A model generated the notes under the pieces. That model did not search any database. It had not been told where the DNA came from and was given only the letters and a program-made list of their open reading frames with translations. Made by a program: the position numbers and the translations under genes. From a bacterium (lineage in GTDB: Bacteria; Cyanobacteriota; Vampirovibrionia; Gastranaerophilales; Gastranaerophilaceae), in NCBI GenBank assembly GCA_017403285.1, contig JAFQOI010000010.1, positions 1 to 51,973 of the forward strand: 51,973 nucleotides of DNA, given 5' to 3'. This document shows positions 45,775-51,973 of the stretch, piece after piece. Each line of letters begins with the position of its first letter. Position 1 is the stretch's first letter.

Positions 45775-45857
45775 AAATATTTCTTAATAATAATTGTTTT
45801 TTTAACAATAAATTATCTTTATGTTTTTTACCTTTAACGAACTAAGGATAAATTATT

Positions 45858-46868
45858 TTGATATCAATAAATCCAATTACAGACATAAAAACATTTAATT
45901 CAGCGAAAGCATCAAATCCCGTATTTAAAGGAGGGGAAGACATTGATGCTTTGTTGGATACTGGAGATAAAGCATTAAATGAAAATAATGTAAAAGATGC
46001 TCTACAAACATATAAAAAAGCATTGTCTTTAGCGCCAAATAATGTTCTTATAAATAAAAAAATTGCAAAAGCATACAGTAGGCTAAAAGATTTTAAATCT
46101 GCCGAAGAAAATTTTAAAATATACGTAAAGAACAACCAAAATGATGCAGATGCGTGGATAGATTTAGGTGAATCCCAAAGACAAAAAGGGGATTACTCTA
46201 ATGCAATGAAAAGTTTTGAAACAGCAAAAAACCTTGATGGACATAATGACGTTGCGAAACGTAGCATTCAAGAAACTCAAAATAATGTATTAAGTATATT
46301 TCAACCACGAAAAGCATATGAAGAAAAACAATCATATGCACAAAATAATCTGCAAACAGCGCTTCAAATGGCAACAGAATATATGACGCCAGAATACATG
46401 AAAAGTTTAGCAGACGTTCAAATAAAATTTGGAGAAACTGCCTCTATGGGCGGAACTCCAAACATCGCTCAATATGAAAATGCAATAAAAACAATAACCG
46501 TTTCAAATACATACAAATATGCCGCTCCAGAAGTTATTGCAGCATACATTGTACATGAAAGCGTACACGCAAAGGATAAAGATCCATATACATCAATAAG
46601 AGAAGAACAAGATGCATATACAATAGCAACTAAATTTTGGATTGAAAATGCGAATGGCATAAAAGATCCAGAAATGGATTATGCTGCTGATTTATATAGA
46701 AAATCACCAGAAACATTAAATAAAAGAGTTGAAGAAATATATGTTTTAAGAGATCCATCCATTGCAAAAACATCTCCAAACCATCCCCCACATAAGAAGA
46801 CATTTTTCAATTTATTCAAAACAAAAGCGGCTAGCCAACCTTTAACATCATATAATGTTATAGCATAA
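45858..46868 (+). CDS. TPR protein with HExxH metalloprotease motif, N-terminal FKGG
   Basis: No named family is recognised. The 336-residue product (TTG start, AAGGA upstream) has a polar N-terminus ending N-P-V-F-K-G-G (F23). Tetratricopeptide repeats follow at about 30-145, and then a domain with H233-E-S-V-H237 plus E249/E250 twelve to thirteen residues later. That arrangement is zincin-like and suggests a metalloprotease. There is no signal peptide. The gene converges with the HNH-like gene, overlapping it by 11 bases. A role in processing the other motif proteins is attractive but only an idea. Confidence 0.65.
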   Translation: MISINPITDIKTFNSAKASNPVFKGGEDIDALLDTGDKALNENNVKDALQTYKKALSLAPNNVLINKKIAKAYSRLKDFKSAEENFKIYVKNNQNDADAWIDLGESQRQKGDYSNAMKSFETAKNLDGHNDVAKRSIQETQNNVLSIFQPRKAYEEKQSYAQNNLQTALQMATEYMTPEYMKSLADVQIKFGETASMGGTPNIAQYENAIKTITVSNTYKYAAPEVIAAYIVHESVHAKDKDPYTSIREEQDAYTIATKFWIENANGIKDPEMDYAADLYRKSPETLNKRVEEIYVLRDPSIAKTSPNHPPHKKTFFNLFKTKAASQPLTSYNVIA

Positions 46869-48006
46869 TGTCATAAATACTTGGAACATGCTCTGGTTTA
46901 ATCATTTCAGCACCAAGTTGTCCTTTTGAAACATGTTCAACCGTATTCGTTGCAAGTGCAACGTAGTTTCTATATTTCTTTTTTTTCAATTTTCCGCTTG
47001 ATATTATCTCATCAACATCGGTAAAATATTGTTTCATATATTTTATTCTGGCATCTTTATTTTCATTTAACCATTGCAAGAATGGTTTGTTACTTTTTTC
47101 AGAATTACAACCAGTGTGCATTGCCATATAATTTGTAATATCATCATGATTTGGTTCTATATTATAAGCAAGAATATGATCTGTATTTGCAACAGAAGAT
47201 GCTAAAAATCTTAATGCAATTTCTTTAGAATCCCATGGCAAGCCTTCTTTGTTTGTACCAGAGTATTTAACAATCCAAGCAGAATTCATATCCATAGAAG
47301 TTGGAAATCTATTAACATACGCTTGCAATTTATTATATTTTTTAGGATTTCTAATTTTTATCTTGCTCATCCTTTCAATCATTATCTTTCTTCTAAAAGG
47401 AGAAGTTGATTTATTTTGTTTGACAATTTTACTTAAACTATCCAACTTATGTAAAAGGACTTCTTTTTCATCATGAGGAAGAGTTTTTGCCAACGCTCTC
47501 ATTTTCTTTATTAAACGCAGTTGAACACTTTGTAAAACAGGTAATTTTTCGGCTCTTAATGCAACAATTAATGTTCTAATGTCTTTAGATGCCCCTGGCT
47601 GTTTTGCTGCGGCACTTATTTCATCATAAACACTTGCTTCAACAGGACGCATATAATCATAATATTGTCCAATATAATCAAGATATTCATCAGGTTGAAG
47701 TTTATCTAAATCAGTTTCAATTTTTTTTAAAAATGCTTTGTTACACATTTTTTTACCGCAAGAAGGACAAGTTATGTCATTAAAAGTTGCGACTTTAAAA
47801 TCACCTGATTTTTCTTGAAGTGCTGTTTTATCACTACCATATGTTCTTTTGGCTTTAGAAGAAAAACTAACCGGATAATAAAAGAGATTGCTTAATTGCT
47901 GATTTTTTAAATTTGCATTATCTACAACTGGCAACCCAGCTTTGCCATTATTTAAATCCCTACCTTTGTTAACATAAGGCGAAAATGATATCGGCTGTAT
48001 TTTCAT
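46858..48006 (-). CDS. HNH-like nuclease with split zinc motif and helical insertion
   Basis: No named family is recognised. The 382-residue product starts M-K-I-Q-P-I-S-F-S-P, and a second V-S-F-S lies at 46-49. C80-x2-C83 is followed by about 190 mostly helical residues. Next come D276-H277-I278, N282, D288-D289, N292, H297-x2-C300-N301 and K304. Apart from the insertion, this is the order C-x2-C ... D-H-I ... N ... C-N-x2-K of HNH endonucleases, with His replacing one cysteine of the second pair. Nuclease activity is inferred. The two N-terminal S-F motifs are reminiscent of the F-K-G-G proteins. There is no signal peptide. Confidence 0.6.
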   Translation of the reverse strand: MKIQPISFSPYVNKGRDLNNGKAGLPVVDNANLKNQQLSNLFYYPVSFSSKAKRTYGSDKTALQEKSGDFKVATFNDITCPSCGKKMCNKAFLKKIETDLDKLQPDEYLDYIGQYYDYMRPVEASVYDEISAAAKQPGASKDIRTLIVALRAEKLPVLQSVQLRLIKKMRALAKTLPHDEKEVLLHKLDSLSKIVKQNKSTSPFRRKIMIERMSKIKIRNPKKYNKLQAYVNRFPTSMDMNSAWIVKYSGTNKEGLPWDSKEIALRFLASSVANTDHILAYNIEPNHDDITNYMAMHTGCNSEKSNKPFLQWLNENKDARIKYMKQYFTDVDEIISSGKLKKKKYRNYVALATNTVEHVSKGQLGAEMIKPEHVPSIYDIML

Positions 48007-48321
48007 GCAATTCTCATTATGACGTCTCTACTAACATGAATATAATAATAAAACCTAAAATACTATTTTTTTGTTAATTTCAATTACAAATTGTAAACTT
48101 GGATTTTTTTAATGCATTTTTTGCGATTTTGATGACAAAAAGTACTTTTTTGCAAATTTTGACATCAAAATATGCGTTTTTTGCATAAAAAATGTGTCAA
48201 ATGTCATTTTTTTATTATCATTTTCTCTAATTATGCAAAATTTAAAAGCAAAAAAAATTGTTTTTGGCTGTTGATTTAATATCATTGCTATATAGGGAAG
48301 TAAGGTAAGGCAAAATATAAA
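48007..48321. promoter_or_regulatory. Intergenic region with three spaced TTTTTTGC repeats
   Basis: TTTTTTGC occurs at 48117-48124, 48146-48153 and 48177-48184, i.e. about 30 bases apart. Related ATTTTGA / CATCAAAA words are interspersed, including TTTTGATGACAAAA and TTTTGACATCAAAA, which are near inverted copies of each other. It lies between the divergent HNH-like and membrane-protein genes. Spacing near three helical turns could place bound protein on one face of the DNA. No gene is seen. Confidence 0.4.
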
Positions 48322-50025
48322 TTGAAAATATCAAAAGCAAACAAATACACTTTACCGAATAAAAGTCAAATAAGAAATGGAATAAGTACAAATCACAAAC
48401 AACCACAAAATTTTAAAGGTGGTGTTGGTGATGCGTTTTTTAATGTTTTAGATAAAAGCTTCAGCATCCTTGATAAAAATGCAATGATACAAGTATCGTT
48501 TGTAGATACAGTTTCAACAAATATACCAAGAACAATTGTAGATTTAAAAACTGGTATTGCTGCTGCTACAGAAACATTTAGACGTGAATTTTCTGGCCTT
48601 TTTGTTAATTGCCTTATGCCCGGATTAGTTGTAAAAGGAATTGCTTCTATATTGCCAAAAAAAGGTGAATTAAGTGGAACAAATATTGTCGATTCTTGGG
48701 CTAATTCAGATTCAATTAACAAATTAAAAACTGTATACGAACAAGCACAAAACTCAGGTGCTACAGATACTACTAAAGAATATGTAAAAAGAGCTTTATC
48801 ATCAATTGAAGGTTTAGATGGCACAAAATGGATTAAATATGCAGACCATGCTTCGTCGCCAGCGTTTACAGACGCTGTTGAAGAAATAACAAAAGCAATA
48901 TCTTCAACAGGAAAAGATAAAAAAACATTATTAAAATCTGCTCAAAAAAAATTAGCAGGATTAACAAAAGCCGAAAGCATATTAAAATTTAATGGAGCAG
49001 CACAATCAAATCTCGAAGAAACAATTCGTGATGTAACAGATTTAGGCTCTAAATTTAATTTAGTAAAAAACAAAACACTAAATGCAATGGGAAAAACAGC
49101 CTCAGATATGAAAAATCCTGAGGTTAGCGGTAAAATTACAGAAGCAATTAATACATACGGAAATAAATTAAGCAGTTTCGTTAACAAAAAAAGTCTTATT
49201 GGTATGGGAATTGTTATTGGTATTGCAGTTAGTGTTCAAGCTATCAATCGAGCAATGACAAGAAAACAATTCAAAGCAGAAGGAGCCCCAATATATAAAG
49301 ACTTTGGAAAAAAAGATACAACCCAAAAAATGAATGAAAAAGAAAGAAAACAATTTTTCTTTAAAAAGCTACTTGCAGGAGCAAGCATGTATGGTTTGGC
49401 GGGTTTGTCAATGATGAAGAAACCATCACTTGGAATGTTCCAATTCTCGGGTATTTTCCCAACACTTGACCAATGTCGCTGGATTGCATCTTCAACATTT
49501 GCAAGTAGAATGTTATGCGCTGAAGATGAAAATGAATTAAGAGAAACCGTAGTAAGAGATATTGCTTCATTTAGCGGCTTATATTTCCTTGGTGACTATG
49601 TGAAAAAAGGAGTTGCGTCTGCAATTGAAGCACTTTCAAAAACAAAATCTGGAGCAAAAATTGTTGGAGAAAATGTTGTATTGTTAAATAGAAAAAAAGA
49701 AGTTGCAAAACCTGCCGTTAAAACTGCTACTTCTATGATTGGCTATAGATTTAAACAATTTGGCAATTGGATTAAAAATACGGATCTTAAGTCTGCTGCA
49801 GAAGTATCGAGTACAAAAGTTCGTAATCTCAGAAATATTTGCAGAGTTGCTGATATTGCATTCTCCATTGTTATGCTTGGTATCTTACTTCCAAAATACA
49901 ATAGAAAAGTTACTGAAAGAAAAGTAGAAGCAGCAAAACAAAAAGAATTGCTTCAACAACAAGCAGCAAGAATGGCTTCTTTTAAAGCTGTTCCTGATAT
50001 ATTTAAAGATTTCGTAAATAATTAA
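48322..50025 (+). CDS. Multi-pass membrane protein of unknown function with N-terminal FKGG (paralogue of 3198-4886)
   Basis: The TTG start, with AAGG upstream, gives 567 residues. The polar N-terminus ends in P-Q-N-F-K-G-G (F31). Shared with the other copy are N-I-P-R-T near 66, G-L-D-G-T-K-W, a hydrophobic V-Q-A-I-N-R block near 300, R-M-L-C-A-E-D-E-N-E-L-R-E near 397-409, a late hydrophobic stretch and a final F-K-D-F. Hydrophobic stretches near 90-115, 290-310, 350-370 and 515-530 suggest membrane insertion. It lies in the cluster with the HNH-like and TPR-protease genes. Confidence 0.75.
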   Translation: MKISKANKYTLPNKSQIRNGISTNHKQPQNFKGGVGDAFFNVLDKSFSILDKNAMIQVSFVDTVSTNIPRTIVDLKTGIAAATETFRREFSGLFVNCLMPGLVVKGIASILPKKGELSGTNIVDSWANSDSINKLKTVYEQAQNSGATDTTKEYVKRALSSIEGLDGTKWIKYADHASSPAFTDAVEEITKAISSTGKDKKTLLKSAQKKLAGLTKAESILKFNGAAQSNLEETIRDVTDLGSKFNLVKNKTLNAMGKTASDMKNPEVSGKITEAINTYGNKLSSFVNKKSLIGMGIVIGIAVSVQAINRAMTRKQFKAEGAPIYKDFGKKDTTQKMNEKERKQFFFKKLLAGASMYGLAGLSMMKKPSLGMFQFSGIFPTLDQCRWIASSTFASRMLCAEDENELRETVVRDIASFSGLYFLGDYVKKGVASAIEALSKTKSGAKIVGENVVLLNRKKEVAKPAVKTATSMIGYRFKQFGNWIKNTDLKSAAEVSSTKVRNLRNICRVADIAFSIVMLGILLPKYNRKVTERKVEAAKQKELLQQQAARMASFKAVPDIFKDFVNN

Positions 50026-50046
50026 CCTTAAAATTTATTTATTACA

Positions 50047-50060
50047 AATTGTTAACAATT
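50047..50060. promoter_or_regulatory. 14-bp palindrome upstream of the glycine-zipper gene
   Basis: AATTGTTAACAATT is a perfect palindrome 67 bases before the ATG at 50128. It may be an operator, but A/T-rich palindromes arise by chance easily here. Confidence 0.25.
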
Positions 50061-50127
50061 ACGCAATTTTGCATTTAAAAAATACTTTATAAACATGTAA
50101 GTATTAGGTCTATTTTTGGGTAGGTTA

Positions 50128-51108
50128 ATGTCAGATAAGTTTATGGTAGAAAAAATTAATGGTGCTAATGGCATTTATACAAATAAATACAATGCTGAAG
50201 CAATAAAACCAATTGAAAATTCCGATGTAAGTATTTTTACATCTTCTAATAATGTATCAACAATGCCAACAGATGTAGAAGTTCTATATCAAGAATTAGC
50301 AGAAATTCAAGAAAAAAATGGCGCAATTCTTGATGGTTGGAACAATTTTAAAGAAACTGTTGGACTTGGAACAAGTGCAAAAAAATGTGAAAAAACAATA
50401 GAAAAATACCAAAAAGGTGAAATTTCATTTGAAGAAGCAGCAAATGAAATAAACAAATTTGATTCAAAACAACAAAGCAGTTTAAATTTATTTTCAAATA
50501 TTGCAACTAGTATTGCAGCAATAGGTACAGTAGCAGGAGTTGTTGCAACAGTAGCAACTGGTGGACTCGCTGCCCCAGTAGCAATCGCAATCGGCGCAGG
50601 TGCTGGTGCACTTACAAAAGCAGGCTTTAAAGCAGCAGATCGTGCATCAAATGATATCAAAGGTGATACAATGGATGGCAAACAACTTGCAAAAGATGCT
50701 CTAGGTGGTGCTGTAACTGGCGGACTTGCATCATTTTCAATGGGTACGGCAGGTACTGCACAAACTTTGGGAGAAGCCGTAGAAGGATGTACTATTACCG
50801 GACTAGAAACAGGTGCTATTTCAGGCGCTTCAAATTATGCTATTGACTGTGCTTTTGATAAAGATAAAGAGTTTGACGCAGGTGAATTTATAAGAACAAC
50901 AGCAGAAAATGCCATCGTTAGCGGTACTGTTGGGGCAATTATGGGAAGTGCTAATTTCAATTTGCATCATTCAAATATTCTTAAATCAGGTTGCAATTTA
51001 AAATCAGTCGAAAAAGGAAATATAAAAATAAATGATGTTGCCGCAAATTCTGTTTGTACTGCCGAATACAAAATTTTAAACGATAAAATTAAAAATATAG
51101 CAGCATAA
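50128..51108 (+). CDS. Glycine-zipper-rich protein of unknown function
   Basis: The ATG at 50128 is chosen over a TTG at 50116. The 326-residue product has a polar, helical N-terminal part, then between about 125 and 290 a long Ala/Gly-rich segment with glycine-zipper spacing (A-T-G-G-L-A-A-P-V-A-I-A-I-G-A-G-A-G-A). D-K-D-K-E-F-D-A-G-E and G-A-I-M-G-S follow. Such segments occur in secreted toxins and membrane-active proteins. It sits at the end of the 46-51 kb cluster, but it lacks the N-terminal F-K-G motif. No known toxin domain is seen at its C-terminus. Confidence 0.65.
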   Translation: MSDKFMVEKINGANGIYTNKYNAEAIKPIENSDVSIFTSSNNVSTMPTDVEVLYQELAEIQEKNGAILDGWNNFKETVGLGTSAKKCEKTIEKYQKGEISFEEAANEINKFDSKQQSSLNLFSNIATSIAAIGTVAGVVATVATGGLAAPVAIAIGAGAGALTKAGFKAADRASNDIKGDTMDGKQLAKDALGGAVTGGLASFSMGTAGTAQTLGEAVEGCTITGLETGAISGASNYAIDCAFDKDKEFDAGEFIRTTAENAIVSGTVGAIMGSANFNLHHSNILKSGCNLKSVEKGNIKINDVAANSVCTAEYKILNDKIKNIAA

Positions 51109-51158
51109 TAATTTAAACAAAGTAATCTAACCCTCCCACAAATTTATATAATATATTT

Positions 51159-51189
51159 AAGCAATGTATATAACACATTGCTTTTTTAT
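51159..51189 (+). terminator. Terminator after the glycine-zipper gene
   Basis: AAGCAATGT (51159-51167) pairs with ACATTGCTT (51175-51183) around ATATAAC and is followed by T residues. Confidence 0.85.
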
Positions 51190-51203
51190 TTTAAAATATA
51201 TTT

Positions 51204-51973
51204 ATGATTAACTTTGATGCATTAACTTTAAAATTATTTGTAGAAGAAAACAAAGATTTCTTTCTTGGTGCAAAATTACAAAAAATTCAGCAACCAAGCA
51301 GATATGAACTTATTTTTTCTTTAAGAAACAACAGAGAAACAAAGAAGCTATATTTAAATTTTAACCCCAACTTTTACCATACCTGTTTTATGGAAGAAGA
51401 AACAGAAAAGCTGCGCAATATTTCAATTCCAAAAACAGCACCAATGTTTTGTATGCTATTGAGAAAATACATTCAGAATGGGACCATTATCAACATTGAA
51501 GTCCCAAAAGGGGAAAGAATTTTAGAATTATACTTTGAATATTTTGACGAAATGAATGAAAAATCTCTCATTTGTCTTGCTATTGAGCTTATGGGGAAAT
51601 ATAGTAATGTGATTTTATATAATTACGATACTAATGTAATTATTGGTTGCGCTCACAATGTAAGTTCTGAAAAAAGTAGAGAGAGAGAACTTTCTGGATT
51701 ATTACCTTATGTTTACCCCAAAAAACAAAATAGAAAAGACTTGTTAAAGGTTAATTTAGACTCTTTCTTAAATGCAATAGACAAAGAAAATATAGAAGAA
51801 TCTATCGGAACAAGATACTATTTTCTTACAATTAATACGGTAAAAGAATTGCGCAAATCAGCATGCTCATTAGAAGAATTATACAAAAATCTTAAAACTT
51901 TTCTTTCACAAAAGAATTTTTCGTATTATGTATCAAATGATTTTTCAAAATATTTTCTTTTTGAGTTCCCAAA
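51204..51973 (+). CDS. rqcH: RqcH/NEMF-like protein, 5' part only
   Basis: The gene runs off the right edge, so 256 codons are seen. RqcH (Rqc2 homologue) binds stalled 50S-peptidyl-tRNA complexes and directs poly-alanine tailing. The N-terminus M-I-N-F-D-A-L-T-L-K-L-F matches the NFACT-N domain. A-P-M-F-C-M-L-L-R-K-Y-I near 88-99, P-K-G-E-R-I-L-E-L near 110 and M-G-K-Y-S-N-V-I-L-Y are typical. The catalytic-domain and coiled-coil parts lie beyond the window. The preceding terminator separates it from the glycine-zipper gene. Confidence 0.9.
   Translation, partial: MINFDALTLKLFVEENKDFFLGAKLQKIQQPSRYELIFSLRNNRETKKLYLNFNPNFYHTCFMEEETEKLRNISIPKTAPMFCMLLRKYIQNGTIINIEVPKGERILELYFEYFDEMNEKSLICLAIELMGKYSNVILYNYDTNVIIGCAHNVSSEKSRERELSGLLPYVYPKKQNRKDLLKVNLDSFLNAIDKENIEESIGTRYYFLTINTVKELRKSACSLEELYKNLKTFLSQKNFSYYVSNDFSKYFLFEFP

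Noticed and set aside
1-51973. CRISPR arrays, prophage or insertion sequences
   Set aside because: No regularly spaced identical repeats of CRISPR length, transposase or phage structural genes are seen; the only repeat-like features are the short ones listed.

Overview
The window is a strongly AT-rich, densely packed bacterial chromosome segment using the standard code. It is most likely from a gut member of Gastranaerophilales/Vampirovibrionia, the non-photosynthetic sister lineage of Cyanobacteria. This rests on several proteins that carry a short polar N-terminus followed by an (N/P)-x-F-(K/G)-G motif, a pattern I associate with that group, and on an envelope gene set that fits a diderm (heptosyltransferase-like GT9, UDP-glucose dehydrogenase, AMIN-amidase). 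No photosynthesis gene is visible. The assignment is inferred from the reading alone. No complete insertion sequence, prophage or CRISPR array was seen.

Region by region. 1-6.9 kb: a compositionally odd terminal element at the very left edge, rpsO, metK, a convergent CCA-adding enzyme gene, a large membrane protein of unknown function, a small unknown gene, and the infC-rpmI-rplT operon on the minus strand. infC very probably starts at ATT. 7-9.5 kb: a LysM mini-gene broken by an in-frame TAA, the L10-leader-controlled rplJ-rplL operon, and a Cys-rich Spy/CpxP-like exported protein. 9.8-15.4 kb: an EF-hand protein, AMIN-amidase and glutamate racemase (overlapping), an exported unknown, thioredoxin reductase, an RDAC-like small protein and an XRE regulator. 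15.4-24.1 kb: the luxS-mtnN operon, a radical SAM enzyme, a SWIM-SNF2 helicase, and a UvrD-like helicase fused to a RecB-type nuclease. 24.1-31 kb: overlapping U32 hydroxylation-type protein and acyl-CoA synthetase genes, a small FGG-motif protein, the DUF2207-LemA pair, and a tRNA with CAT anticodon. 31-40.7 kb: a possible glycosidase-like protein with a ferritin-like diiron protein, a VOC protein, GT9, Ugd, an HpcH-like aldolase, a PAP2 phosphatase and a two-domain M16 protease. 40.7-45.8 kb: a c-di-GMP-related cluster (PilZ, histidine kinase, REC-HD-GYP) and proS. 45.8-51.2 kb: an accessory-looking cluster comprising a TPR-HExxH protease, a split HNH-like nuclease, a paralogue of the first large membrane protein and a glycine-zipper protein. 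The window ends in the 5' part of rqcH.

How the genes work together. metK, mtnN and luxS cover synthesis of S-adenosylmethionine and salvage of its spent product, giving homocysteine and the AI-2 precursor. The amidase and MurI both serve peptidoglycan, and GT9 and Ugd serve surface polysaccharide. PilZ, kinase and HD-GYP together form a plausible c-di-GMP control unit. The least explained and most interesting material is the set of otherwise unrelated proteins sharing the N-terminal F-K-G-G-like motif. It includes a putative metalloprotease, an HNH-like nuclease and two paralogous multi-pass membrane proteins, and could reflect an undescribed targeting or processing signal.
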